A stretch of 64,000 bases of DNA from Piliocolobus tephrosceles. Its lineage: Eukaryota > Chordata > Mammalia > Primates > Cercopithecidae. The stretch is taken from contig NC_045436.1 of NCBI RefSeq assembly GCF_002776525.5, forward strand, positions 158,470,666-158,534,665, in the 5' to 3' direction. The notes below the pieces were generated by a model, which saw nothing but the letters and a program-made list of their open reading frames with translations, was not told the DNA's origin and made no database searches. A program made the position numbers and the translations under genes. Shown here piece after piece: positions 10,365 to 21,239 of the stretch; position 1 is the first letter of the stretch, and each line of letters opens with the position of its first letter.

Positions 10365-12339
10365 CCCCATGTGTCACAATAATAGTTAGAGCAGAGAATA
10401 GCTTTGCCAATGTGTAGTTCTTTCTAAGCCCAAAATGCATCTTTTGGTCACCTTGCCTCTCCCTGTCATTTCATCATCAAGTAAAGGTTCCCACTTAAAT
10501 GACAGGCCTTTTTAATAATAGGTTGGGGCTTTGCAGCAATTTCAACATTTAGGGTAAGATGTCTGACATTATAAGACATGATAAATGTCTAGTTAAGGAA
10601 GCAGTTCGAAGTTTCCACAGAGGCAATGGATTGGGTTGAAACAATGGACATTCTTTATGACAACACTTGTACTAAGTGAAAATGGTGATGCTCACTTTTT
10701 TTGGCATGCTTTTGGGGTATCCAATTTTTTACAATTTTTCTCCTTAAAGATTGCAGAAGCCATCATGACAGACAGCATGCTCAGGCAAATGTAGTTGACC
10801 AAAAGAATCAAATGGGCCATTAGTGAATTACTATCAGGCCTGCAGGTATGCATGAATAATTTTGGCTGATATCCATAACATTCTTATCTACACTCTTGCT
10901 AGTCTTTGCAGCACACAGGCAGAGTGGACATAATTGCCTTCTCTTTGGGCATGCCAGCTAACTGGCACTGCTGATGCAGTCTGCCCAGGTGTCAAACACC
11001 CCCTCCTCTGAGCATCACAGAGGAGGAGAAAACCACTGCATTCTGCCGCTCTCTTTGGCAAAAGGAAAAGTCAACAAAGACACAACTCTTCTTCCCTCTT
11101 CACTATCCCTAGGGAAGCACATAACAGGCAGAGCTCAATCTCTGGAAGCAAAGAGACCCAAATTTCAGCCCCAACGTGACCAGATACTCGCTCTGAGGAC
11201 TTCAGTACGTGATTGCAATTGCATGATAAACATTGTCTCATCTGCAAAAATGGATTTAATCAACATTACCTTTCAAGATTCTTGGGAGAATTTTATGTCA
11301 AGTCACTGATAGAAAGTAGCAGCTTTGAAAAATAGTAGGTATTGGTAAAAGTTTCAGAGAAAGTAAAAGAAAAATTTAAGAAACAGAAGTACTTAAGAAG
11401 AAATATAAAATATGTTACTATCATAGCGACAAAGTAGCAATACTAATATTGTCACTTATCATACTATGCTGACGTGTCATCTGTAGGTAGTTTTATGTAG
11501 TTGTGAGAAGCGGGATTGTCTAAAGATGACTCTCAGGGGTCTCTCAGAGTTGGCTGAACAATGAGCTAATTGGTACTGGGGCTTACGTCTCCCTTCTCCT
11601 AGAAAGAACTTCCCATAACTCAGCTGCCATGAGGTCTAGGGGCCTCCTCAGCTAGTAGGAGATGCTGCAATGAGCCACAGGCCCCAAAACCTCTAGGTGC
11701 TGGGCAGCTAGGTTTACCAGACAACCCCTTTAAACAGCAGCACCCAAACCCAGAATACTTGGTGCTCAATTAGTATATTTGTCTTCTGCCCCAAAGTCAC
11801 ATGCAGTTGACAAGGCCACTTTCTCACCTTAGTACCGCAAAGACCTATAGTAATGGGAAACACATTTCCTGCCCTAAAATGGTTTGTCCTGCAGCATACC
11901 CTTGTCCCAGACCACCTCTCCTTGAGGATAGTGAGAGCTTTCAAGACTGTACATCTTCTTTTCTTGCTGATTCTAGCTTTGTAAATTTCCTGAATACAGC
12001 TTCTTCCTTAACCCATACCCTGTGATACTGTGGAAGTTCTGTGGAATCTTTTGCAAAACTGTCTGGAATTCCAGAATTGTTTTTCAGTCCATCCTGAAGA
12101 TCCGTTATTGAGTTCCAGTCGTATCATTTATCATTAAATAGGTGGAAATTCTTTGTGCAGAGAACTCTACTAACCCCAGGGAGGCAAATAAATTAAACAC
12201 CATCCCTGCCCTTAAACGGTTTGGCTTTGTCATCATTCCATTGTCATTCTGTATCTTTAGTAGAAAGGAAAGTGAATACAGTAGATTTTGTAGAACAGAA
12301 CAGAAATTTATTCTTAATAGTCTCTGTGTCATCCACTGG
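10365..12339. other. Long unassigned non-coding stretch
   Basis: No recognised mobile element with confidence. A 111-aa frame at 10974-11309 and 75-80 aa frames near 12105-12384 have no recognisable domain and overlap opposite-strand frames. At 12110-12220 the words GAACTCTACTAACCCCAGG and CACCATCCCTGCCCTTAAA suggest a degraded L2 fragment, minus strand. Confidence 0.45.
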
Positions 12340-12515
12340 TTGAGAATAAATTATGAACCAGGCACCCTACTGGCCACTTTATAGACGGTGCTTCCCAAGA
12401 TTCTCAGACTAATCCCCTGGCAAGAGAACTACAGTTCAGAGAGGTTAAATAACTTGCCCGAGGTCACACAGCTAGTGAGTGATGAAGACGAGTTTTGAAC
12501 TCAGTTCTGCTCTCG
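12340..12515 (-). repeat. MIR SINE, minus strand
   Basis: Carries CAGAGAGGTTAAATAACTTG, CCCGAGGTCACACAGCTAG and GTTTTGAACTCAGTTCTGC, the most conserved part of MIR in reverse orientation. Confidence 0.9.
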
Positions 12516-13086
12516 TAATAATAACTTATTCTGCTTCTCATACCGCTTGAATAGCCAAAGGGAAATACAGAGCAGATGAATTGAGCTGGACTCAACACCA
12601 GCACATTTAGTCTATTTTTTTCCAGTCACTAAAACAGTGCCCCAAGGGCCAGAAAGTCTGCATGTGTCTTTGTAAATGACTCATTTATTTTCAGGAGTGA
12701 CTTAGTCATTAAGGAGAAAAACAAGAGGACTAGTACCAGACACACAAATCACTTTCCAAAGTATTTGTGTCCACTGATCAGCACTCCTAATGTTAATATT
12801 TAAAGCCCTGTCATATTCGAAATGCTTGAAGTATCAGCTGAGTTTTTAAATTGTGAATATAAAGACACATAAAGACAGAGTTTTTGAAGTTATAGCAAAG
12901 TCTTATAAACATGCAAATGAAATAAGCTGATTTTTTTTTGTAGTTTTGCATAGTCTTTCAAATACTTACTGTTTTGGGGGGCCTGAGGCACAGTTTCCCT
13001 AAAGCAACATAAAAGGGTGGGGGAATAAGAAGTGAGGAAGTGCTACAAATGACTTTAATGTACTTTATAAATTTCATTAATACTAC
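12516..13086. other. Non-coding stretch with clustered AP-1-like motifs
   Basis: No recognised repeat or gene. TGACTCA at 12678-12684 and TGACTTAGTCA at 12698-12708 sit within 31 bp. TGACTCA is the consensus AP-1 site. Motif presence alone does not show regulatory function. Confidence 0.4.
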
Positions 13087-13440
13087 TGCTATGGCCTGAA
13101 TGTTTGTGTCCCTCTAAAATTCATATGTTGAAAATCTCCAACATGATGGTATTAAAAGACGAGGACTCGGAGGTGATTAGGTCACAAGGGTGGAGCCCTC
13201 AGGAATGGGATTAGTGCCCTTATAAAAGAAGCCCCAGGGCCTTGCCCTTTCCACCACGTGAGGATATAGTGACAAGTTGCCATCTATGAACCGGAAAGCA
13301 GCCCTCATCAGACACGAAATCTGCTGGCACCCTTGAGCTTGTACTTCCCAGCATCAAAAACTATGAGAAATAAATTTCTATGGTTTATAAGCCATCTAGT
13401 CTATGGTATTCTGCTAAAGCAGCAGAATGGACTATGACAA
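13087..13440 (+). mobile_element. MaLR-type solo LTR with exact 5-bp TSD
   Basis: A 354-bp element beginning TGCTATGGCCTGAATG and ending GGACTATGACA, with TTAGTGCCCTTATAAAAG, GGAAAGCAGCCCTCATCAG, an AATAAA near the 3' end and the tail GTCTATGGTATTCTGC. The 5-mer ACTAC is present on both sides (13082-13086 and 13441-13445), and the ends are TG...CA. This is a clean solo LTR left by LTR-LTR recombination. Same family as 1222-1560. Confidence 0.92.
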
Positions 13441-13445
13441 CTACC

Positions 13446-14439
13446 ATCAGCAGTAAAGATATAGACCCAAAGGAAGGTAAAATGAAATTCACATTTGTTC
13501 ATAACCACCTGTGTTGGGTACTATTTGGGAATATAATCCATCGTAGTTTTCAGATAGTGAACATTTACATTTATTTTTGGTTTCCATCATCTGAATTACT
13601 TCCTATTAGTAATTCAACCCCTAATGAGTCTTGCTGAGAGGTTGTGCCTGCCTGTGTGTTTTAATATTAACACCGCTATATTGGTATATTTCTTCAAAGT
13701 CATCAACTTAGGACTTTGAAGTTTAAGCCCAAGAGATTCTGGAAAGCATCACCAGAACTTCATCTTTCATCACCCCGCAACAAGCAAGGGTGAAGAAGGA
13801 TGAAAGAAGTTTCTTCCTTCATCACTGAGCAATAGGAAAGCTCGGGAAATTACTTTCTGAATTGGAGGTTGGGTATCACAAGGCTGGGATTTGTCATCAC
13901 CACGACACAGTGAAAGAGCAATGAGAAAAGGTCTTTGCAGAATGGGAAGTTGTCACTTCTGCACGTAGCAAACATCCCTTATCTGTACAGGGAGCTTAGT
14001 GGGCCATGCTGAAAGGCAACTGGAGGCATTCAGGGTTTTGAAGTTCAAGTCATCCTATCCTCCCTTGCTCACACACCTAATAATCTGACTTGGTGGGGAG
14101 AGAGTGGCCTAAGTGACATTCTGAGTCATCATGAGGGGTACTTCCCTCCTGGCTAGCAGAAAAGTCTGTCTCTTGATAAAAACAGACACTGAGACTTGTG
14201 TTTAAATACAGGAAGCACTGCAAAGTTTCATGAAGGCTGTGGCAGTTTTCTGTCAGAAGATAGCACGACCCACTGATGGTTTGAGTCTAGCCTTTGATCT
14301 TCAAGTGAGGGCAAGTTATATCGCATCACCTCCCTTAGAAACCTTGAACACAGTGGCGTGGCTATCTTGGTCATCTTCAGAATGTGGGCTTAGAAGCAAG
14401 TTCACCAGGCTTTGGTCTCTATTTCCTACTCTTTGTAAG
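13446..14439. other. Unassigned non-coding stretch
   Basis: No gene or recognised element. An 88-aa frame at 14230-14496 runs into the next MIR and is not convincing. Confidence 0.5.
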
Positions 14440-14590
14440 GTATACCTTTTGCCCAATTACCCAGCAATTTATGTGCCTTCATTTCCTCATCTATAAAATA
14501 GGAATAACAATAGCAGCTATCACATAGGGTTGCTATAAAGAATAAACGAAATCATTTATTTAATATACCTCAAAAGCAGTGCTCAAAATG
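14440..14590 (+). repeat. MIR SINE, plus strand
   Basis: TTCATTTCCTCATCTATAAA, ATAGGAATAACAATAGCAGC and CATAGGGTTGCTATAAAGAA are the MIR 3' half in order. Confidence 0.9.
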
Positions 14591-14889
14591 TTACCTGTCT
14601 GTAAATCCGCAGGTATCCTTTGTCTGCTAGATAAAGATGAATTGGCATCATTCCAGTGAATTTTGTGTTTGGCCCTCCCACTTCCACGCTCCCAAACATC
14701 ATGGCAAGGCCAAGTCATTTCACTTCCAGAAGTGTTCAGAAAAAGCCAACGCGAGATTACAATAAGCTTCACGGGCTTTAGGTAAGGATCAAATACCAAA
14801 AATATCAAAATCACCAAAAATGGCTAAATATTGACAGGGGGGATTTAAAACTTTTCAAAGACATAAATGGGTCTTCTTGCTGTTTCTTG

Positions 14890-15290
14890 AGTATGCTGAT
14901 CATGGTCTCACCTCAAGACCCTTACCCACACTGTGCCCTGTGTCTGGAGCTCACTTCCGCCAGCCTGCCACACGGTTGGATCCTGCTTGTCACTCAGGCC
15001 TCACTCGGCTCAGAGACCTCCTCCATACAAAGGCCTTCCCTCACTCTCTTATTTGACCACCACATTTACAAATATACACTAGTCTCTCATTTTGCATTAT
15101 TTTATGAAGCTCACTGATTATATATTTCATTCATTTATTTTTGGTTAACTTGTTCCTACTCCCATCCCACTGGAATGTGAACTCCCTGAAAGCAGGGATC
15201 TGTTCATCTATTTCCACAGGAGCTAGGAGAGTAACTGGCACACAGTAGGTGACCCATGATTATTTACTTAATGAATTAAACAATGAATCC
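14890..15290 (+). repeat. L2 LINE 3' end, plus strand
   Basis: The order is typical of the L2 3' untranslated end: CACTGTGCCCTGTGTCTGGA, AGGCCTTCCCTCACTCTC, GGAATGTGAACTCCCTGAAA, GCAGGGATCTGTTCATC, TAACTGGCACACAGTAGG and a terminal TTAATGAATT. The 76-aa frame inside is decayed and not L2 ORF2. Confidence 0.85.
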
Positions 15291-16079
15291 AATCCCATTA
15301 ACTCCGGTATGGTGCCAGTTAGCAATGGGACTGATATCTTCTACGTTTTTCAGTTTCAGGGCTTTAGACTTGTCAGGTTTTGTCAAGGTCACCCAAGGGC
15401 AGTGATTTTCATATTATGCTCCCTGGCACAGCTTTCCAGGGCAGACTGTTCCCAATTACTGTTCCACTCAGCCCTCAGGGTGGCTGGATCTTTGCCTCCA
15501 GCCTAGAGCAGTGTTCTCCGGGTACTCTGAATTCTACACAAATATTATTATCACTTGAGGATATTATGCTCCATGGAGCCAAATGTTTCTAGAAAAAACA
15601 GGAGCAAATGGTGTGGTGCAGGTGAGGAACCCAGGGGCCTGACTGCCGGATCCCCACGCCTTGTTTTAACAGAGCATCTCCAGTTCTTTACAGCTTTATA
15701 TATTGAACTTCCATAAATTAGAACATGCACAAAAACACTCCATAGCAGCTTAAATCAAGATCTGAGGGATTTATGCAGAGGCAGGTAATATTCTTAAGAG
15801 TTCCGTTACAGACCCTCCAGAAACACAAATATCTATGCTCCAGTGCTTTCCTGTCCACCTCAAATTCATGCCTTTGGATTATTTGTTGATGGCACACTTT
15901 TAAATCACAAATTATCCTGCAGAAGGTAATACCTGAGTCCTTGACACCTTAGAGAGAATTAGTTCATCAGGCCACTTTCCCGGAGGGTGTCAGGAGAGCT
16001 GGAGTCCTTGGGAAGTGACAGGGGCCAGAGTGGTAGCACTACAAAATGAACAGAAAAGCCTCCAATAGGGGATAGGGGT
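15291..16079. other. Unassigned non-coding stretch
   Basis: The segment at about 15390-15620 contains paired phrases (ATATTATGCTCCCTGG, then ATATTATGCTCCATGG about 150 bp later) and could be a degraded DNA-transposon fragment, but I cannot assign it. Overlapping 70-85 aa frames are not convincing. Confidence 0.4.
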
Positions 16080-16440
16080 GAAACCAAGATCATTGACCTG
16101 TCCTAATGCCACCCTGGGTTCACGCAGTCATCAAATAACATTGCCCTATGTGCCCCATTCTGTCTGTACACAGACCACTCAACCCGAAGCCACTCATGAG
16201 CTGGCAGCCAACAGTGCTTCCCACTCGAGCCTTCTCCATGTCTCCTGCCAGTGAAACAGATTTTCAATGGCCTCTGACTGTGGGATATTGCTATCCATTT
16301 AGTGGTAAATTTCCAATGCAGGGCAGCATAATGATTTCCATTAATGCTGATAGTATTCATGCAGCTAAAATCCACATGCCCCCGGCTAAAACATTCCCCT
16401 GTAGAAGGTGCAGCCCTTATCTATTCAGAAATCCTTCATT
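16080..16440. promoter_or_regulatory. Candidate conserved non-coding element
   Basis: This block matches no repeat I know. It is unusually rich in ATTA/TAAT-type words in a short span (CATAATGATTTCCATTAATG, then GATAGTATTCATGCAGC), the texture often seen in conserved developmental enhancers. It also contains most of the longest open frame in the window (16148-16744, 198 aa). That frame runs on through a local duplication and a MER20 transposon, so coding is unlikely. Conservation cannot be judged from one sequence. Confidence 0.3.
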
Positions 16441-16497
16441 ACAGGTAGGTAATGCGTTTGCTCTGTGCAGAAGTCTGATGCACTGTAATGGCATCCC

Positions 16498-16640
16498 TCA
16501 TCGTGCCTTTGAATCCTTTCAAACACAAGGGGATTTTTATATGTGTGTGTGTTTAATCACTAGGCCCAGACTTCCATTTTTGAGCATTCTGCTACCAGAG
16601 CGGATAACAGGAATCGGTGTTCTCAGGCTTGGTATTAGGA
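16498..16640 (+). repeat. Local duplication, copy 1 (partner 17113-17255)
   Basis: A 143-bp segment that recurs without gaps at 17113-17255. By eye about 127 of 143 positions match, including TCATCGTGCCTTTGAATCC, TTTAATCACTA and CCCAGACTTCCATTTTTGAG. It is not a repeat family I recognise, so an old local direct duplication is the simplest reading. Confidence 0.85.
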
Positions 16641-16675
16641 GGTTCTTCTCTCTTGTAAATATATTTCCACATAAA

Positions 16676-16903
16676 ACAGTGTTTCTCATCCTGAACACTA
16701 CTGCCTTTTGCACCAGTGAAGCATTTATTGTGTACAGGCTGTAGGGGGCTGTCCTGTACGTTGTAGGATGTTTAGCAGCATCCCTGGCCTCTGCCTACCA
16801 GAGGCCAGTAACACCTCCCCCTAGTTGTGACAATCAAAAATGTCTACAGACATTGTGAAATGTATCCAAGGGGGCAAAATTGCCCCTGGTTGAAAATCAG
16901 GAA
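16676..16903 (-). mobile_element. MER20 (hAT-Charlie) DNA transposon, minus strand
   Basis: The reverse-strand MER20 order is complete: CAGTGTTTCTCATCCTGAAC, GGGGCTGTCCTGTACGTTGT, AGGATGTTTAGCAGCATCCC, CTCCCCCTAGTTGTGACAA, AATGTCTACAGACATTG and GGTTGAAAATCAGG. Non-autonomous, no coding capacity. Eight-base target duplications are not clear. It lies between the two copies of the 143-bp duplication. Confidence 0.92.
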
Positions 16904-16984
16904 CATGAAACAACATGACAGGAAAGGAAAGATACCCTTTCGTGTCCTAAAGCCCAAAATGTGAAATCCGGTCTACACACATGG

Positions 16985-17105
16985 ATACCAAGCCCTGTAC
17001 GTTTTATATGTTCTCTTAGCCCCACAACAACTTTATAAAATAGCAATCTTTATTACGTCCATTTTATAGGTAAGGAAACCAAGGAATAGAGAGATTAGGA
17101 AAAGG
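16985..17105 (-). repeat. MIR SINE fragment, minus strand
   Basis: GTTCTCTTAGCCCCACAAC, TATTACGTCCATTTTATAGG and TAAGGAAACCAAGGAATAGA follow the reverse-strand MIR order. Confidence 0.75.
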
Positions 17106-17112
17106 AAAGGGT

Positions 17113-17255
17113 TCATCGTGCCTTTGAATCCTTTGAAACACCAGCGGATTTTTATGTGTATGTGTGTTTAATCACTAAGCCCAGACTTCCATTTTTGAGC
17201 ATCCTGCTACCAGGGCAGATAACAGGCGTCAGTGCTCTCAGTCTTGATATTGGGA
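17113..17255 (+). repeat. Local duplication, copy 2 (partner 16498-16640)
   Basis: Same length and order as copy 1, with about 16 substitutions and no indels. It is separated by 472 bp that hold a MER20 and a MIR fragment. A short repeated word, CACATGGATACCAAG, also occurs at about 16978 and about 17274, so the rearrangement may involve more than the 143-bp block. Confidence 0.85.
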
Positions 17256-17394
17256 AACCACACATGGAAACCCACATGGATACCAAGAAAGTGAGTATTT
17301 ATAGGATCAGATAGGGCAGCAGATAGGGTCGCTAAGCTGTGACAAACATCAGGCAATGAATTCAGATTTTACTGGTTCTGAATTCAATAAAGTA

Positions 17395-17545
17395 AGAATT
17401 CCATAGTTAGGGGGGACCATAGAGATCATTTGGGACAACTCCCACGTGAAACAAGGGAGGAAATAGGCCCAGAAGTGGTAAGTGATTTCTGAATGATCTC
17501 GCATAATACTAGCAGAACCTAGACTAGAATTCAAGTCCCCAAAGT
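17395..17545 (-). repeat. MIR/L3-type fragment, minus strand
   Basis: CATAGAGATCATTTGGGACA, AAATAGGCCCAGAAGTGGTA and CTAGACTAGAATTCAAGTCC fit the old mammalian core-SINE/L3 tail. Family assignment uncertain. Confidence 0.6.
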
Positions 17546-18059
17546 CCAAGCTGTGAATTGATTACTTCTTTCATCCATTAGGCTACTCATCAATATGTGC
17601 TTGGTTTATTCATTATGTACATCTTTTCTATTTCATTTAATATAAAAATGCTAAGCTCAAGTCTGGAGACACAAAAGAAAAAAAGTCATTATTTCTCAAT
17701 AAAGGTAATGGTGGCCATTTATCAAATGCCTTCTATGTATACCTGGATGAGGCATTTTAAATCTAGCATTTAACTTTGTCATTTTTAAATGTTGTCATTG
17801 AATTTTTACAAAAATTTTAGGTAGGTGGTACTATTACCTCACCGATAATATTGAAAGGTATAATTAGGCCTTGTCGTCATATAACTAACGTAGCAGGAGT
17901 GGGGAAACAATGCCCAGCATTGTAACTAGACAGACATCAAGACCCCTTCAGGGTTGGTATCTCTGCTAGGGCAGAAAAGAGCGCCCCAGTCCCTGCTGTT
18001 GGTAGAGAAGCCACCCACTCGTGATATGTGGAAAAAGAAGGAACATTTGCAGCAGCATA
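17546..18059. other. AT-rich unassigned stretch
   Basis: No gene. Faint MIR-like words (CATTTATCAAATGCCTTCTATG) near 17715-17850 suggest another degraded SINE, minus strand. Confidence 0.4.
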
Positions 18060-18400
18060 GTGCTGGGGTCAAACTTCGGTTCTGTCTCTTTCTTTACATT
18101 TATTTAGTTAATCATAGACTATCCTGAGCCTCAGTTTCCCTATTTGTAAAGTGGGGACTTTAACAGACTCAGAGTGCAGTTAGTATAATTATAAAACAAG
18201 ACCATGCCTTAAAGTCACAAAACCCAGTTCCTTGTACATAGTGAATGTTTACTGTTGGTCCCCTTTCCTTTTCCTAATCTCTCTGTTCCTTGGGTTCCTT
18301 ACCTATAAAATTGACATAATAAAGATTACTATTTTGTAAAGTTATTGTGGAGCTAAGGGAACATATAAAATGTATAGGGTTTGGAGGTTCATAAATATCA
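18060..18400 (+). repeat. Two adjacent MIR fragments, plus strand
   Basis: The first (about 18060-18265) has CTGAGCCTCAGTTTCCCTAT, TTTGTAAAGTGGGGAC and TTGTACATAGTGAATG. The second (about 18275-18400) has TTACCTATAAAATTGACATA and AGTTATTGTGGAGC. Confidence 0.75.
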
Positions 18401-18829
18401 GAACTTATCATTTCTTACAGACGTAAATGGATCAGGGATTATCTTTAACAGATCAACCCAGGTGAGGATTAACAGAAGTATCAGAGAGATGAACTAGGAT
18501 GCATTCCTTCAAGTGTCCTCCTCTCCCAACCCTTTCTACCAATTAACAGGTGAGAACTCTGAGAATGCTAAAAGCCTAATAATTTGACCAAGATTTCTCA
18601 GTAAGCTCACTGTGCTTTTTGGCTCCATGATCCAGCCCTTTCCACCACCTTTCTTGTACTTCCCATAGGCTACCTTGAGCCTAGGTGTATGTAAGCCTCC
18701 CAGGATGACAAGGGCAACGCTCATGCCACAGGCTGACTGTGTCAAAGTCCTACTAAAAATTTTATCCTGTGTTATCAGTGAATTTGAAGAATTAAGATGT
18801 GACTAATAACAGAGCAATATCCACCTAAA
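18401..18829. other. Unassigned stretch
   Basis: A weak MIR-like patch lies at about 18530-18620 (AACAGGTGAGAACTCTGAG, TTTGACCAAGATTTCTCA). Nothing else recognisable. Confidence 0.4.
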
Positions 18830-18929
18830 ATGAACTGCTGCAGTGCAGCTCCTGCTGCATCAGCTCCAATCAGTGGGCCCATACCAGAGGCTCTGGACTC
18901 CAGAGATTCATTCAGTTCCCAGCTACTGT

Positions 18930-19190
18930 CACCACCTCAGAACACCCTTCCCTGATCCTCCACACCAGTTTGTCTTCCACGCATCACCTGTTCATCTCCA
19001 CAGCACTTACAGGTATCTGGAAATAGCATGTTTATTTGCTTCCTGTCTCCCACACCAGAATGGAAACTCAATGAGTGCTTGACTTGCCACTCTAATTCAC
19101 ATTCCCAGAACAGTGTCAGATTGATACCAGGTTCTCAATAAACATTTGTGGAATCAATGAAGGCATGAATAAATTTGAGCTGGAATGCCT
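18930..19190 (+). repeat. L2 LINE 3' end, plus strand
   Basis: CACCCTTCCCTGATCCTCCA, ATGGAAACTCAATGAGTGC and CTCAATAAACATTTGTGGAA with a following GAAT-rich end match the L2 3' terminus. Confidence 0.8.
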
Positions 19191-19578
19191 ATGCCCTACT
19201 TGCAAGCCTTTCTTGCACCCTTGTCTCATCACTCCCAACCCCTTCCAGTGCCATATGTTCAACAAACAGAAACCCTGGAATTCAATGACAACCCAGAGTC
19301 CTAGCAGGACTACACATTATTAAAGCAATTCGCTCTTTTGAAGCAGGTTTCAGGGCCTGGTCTGGCTGGTTCCAAACCAAAATCTTGGTAGCTCTACAAT
19401 CTTCCAAAGCTCTGGTGATCTGTAGCCCACATGCCTCAAAGTGTACCATGATGTCCTGATTCCATGCAAAACAAATGCTGAGGAGTCTGTGAGACTCGAG
19501 ACTGCACTGTAATTCGACTCAATAAACATTTTCCAAGTACCTTCCATGTGCTAGTCATTATATAAGCAAAACAGAAAC
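19191..19578. other. Unassigned stretch
   Basis: No gene. CTCAATAAACATTTTCCAAG and GTGCTAGTCATTATATAAG near 19517-19565 resemble an L2/MIR remnant. Confidence 0.45.
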
Positions 19579-20095
19579 TGTATTAGTCAGGAATCTTTAG
19601 AGAAACAGAATCAATATATAGATATAATAAATATATATTATACATAGAAGAATTATTATAGGAATTAGCTCAGGCAGTTACAGAAGCCACTAGGCTGGAT
19701 TAGCTGTCTGCAAGCTGGAGAATTAGAAAAGCATCATTCAGCACAAGTCCAGTCCACAAGCTTAAGCAAAGGGGGAGGACGGTATGAGACCCGGTCTAAG
19801 TATGAAAACCTGAAAACCAGGAAGAGCAATGTCCAAGGGCAGAAGGAGATGGATGTCTCCCTTCAAGCAGAGAGAGAGAACTCACCTTTCTTTCACCTTT
19901 TTGTTCTATTAAGACCCTCAGTGAATTGGATGATGCCCACTGCACTGGGGAGAGCTACAAGGTTTACTCAATTCTCTAGTTCAGATGCTAATCTCTTTTG
20001 GAAAGAGCCTCACAGAGACACCCAGATACAATATTTTACAGCTACCTGTGCTTTCCTTAGCCCAGTCAAGTGGACTTGTAAAATTAACCATCACA
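19579..20095 (-). mobile_element. MLT2-like ERVL LTR, minus strand
   Basis: Begins TGTATTAGTCAGGAATCTTT, continues with GAGAAACAGAATCAATATAT, an AT-rich segment, CTGTCTGCAAGCTGGAGAA, ATTGGATGATGCCCACTGCA and AGATGCTAATCTCTTTTGG, and ends AAATTAACCATCACA. This is the layout of MLT2-type LTRs of ERVL in reverse. No internal region is attached and the TSD is not clear. The 109-aa frame inside is not retroviral. Confidence 0.75.
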
Positions 20096-20189
20096 GACAT
20101 CCTTACCAATATGATATGGGTTGTTCTGGCAATGCTTTTCACCAGAAACTGATATGGATAGGAGACAGGGAATATTGAATAGAAGAGAG

Positions 20190-20950
20190 TGGTTTCCCAG
20201 CAAAGGCCCTACCCTCAAGCCTGGAAACCTATGGCTTTAAATGGGAACAGGCATTCCTGGTTTTGAGCCAAAAAGTTGTCTTTGGCCCACCACGCTCCCC
20301 TATTCTGTGCCCATATAAACCCCAGATCCCAGGCTCCAGAAATAGATGGGGAGATGAACAGAAGAGCAGAAGAATGACAGAACAGCATAGCAGAGGAGAG
20401 AAGGAACATCTGAACACCAAGAGGAGTTCAGCTAGGGATCATTGGAGAGGAGATTGGTTGCTGGATAGCCAAACTCCACAGGAAGATCATCTTCCCACTC
20501 CATCCCCCTTCCAGCTCCCCATCCATCCCCTGAGAGCCACCTCCACCACTCAATAAAAACCCCATATTTATCCTTCAAGTCCCTGTGCAACCTAATTTTT
20601 CCTGGATGCCAGAAAAGGACCTGGGTACCAAGAGGGCACTGAACTGATTAACACTTAAGTAGTCTGTGGACAGCAAAATTAAAAGAGTACACTGTAATGC
20701 ACGCCCACTCAGGCTTTGGGAGTCACAGATGCTCACCCCTAGAAGTTGTGGTGGGGCTGGAGCCCCAAGGCACTTGCTCCAGCTCTTCCACCTGCCTGTC
20801 TGTGTGCTCCCCCTCCTGTAACAGGGTGGAGGTGGGGGGAGTTAAAGCACTTGGTGGCTGAACACACAAGTCACACCCTTGTTGCACATCCTGCGAGGGG
20901 GATAAAGGGACTCTCCCATTTCAAAATTATTTCCCCTGCTTTGAGACACA
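20190..20950 (+). mobile_element. Class I ERV LTR (LTR8-like?), solo
   Basis: Plus-strand LTR structure: it starts TGGTTTCCCAGCAAAGGC, has a TATA-like CCATATAAAC at 20311-20320 and AATAAA at 20552-20557, then an R/U5-like part with TGAACTGATTAACACTTAAG and GTAATGCACGCCCACTC. The layout and composition suggest a gammaretrovirus-like human ERV family near LTR8, but I am not sure of the name. The 3' edge is approximate. No gag/pol/env follows. The 97-aa, 64-aa and 70-aa frames are LTR-internal. Confidence 0.6.
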
Positions 20951-21239
20951 GGGACTAAAAATTATGTCATTAGCTTAAAGTCCTCAAGAGCACTCAACTC
21001 TAGCTGAGTATCCACATGAGGGGCACCATCTTAGCCACGCTATTGGGGATTATTTTACCAGATACTTGCAGGATGGCAATCCCAGGAACCCTATAATGCA
21101 GCACGGGCCCTGGGAAATTTGATCACAACAAGGAGTACCAGAAGTAAGGAAATAGGCCACCTAAAGGGATAGAAAGAGAATCCAAAAATAAACTCTACCA
21201 ACTTCAGGCAGTGGAGTAAATGCCTGGGAACATTTTCCT
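20951..21239. other. Unassigned stretch
   Basis: No recognisable feature. An 89-aa minus-strand frame (21091-21360) continues into the following MIR. Confidence 0.45.

Noticed and set aside
15390..15620. Possible hAT or Tigger fragment
   Set aside because: A few words recur, but I could not align terminal repeats or name a family, so it is left unassigned.
16148..16744. Longest open frame in the window (198 aa, plus strand)
   Set aside because: It runs from unique sequence through a non-coding local duplication into a MER20 transposon, has no recognisable domain, and no promoter or splice context supports it.
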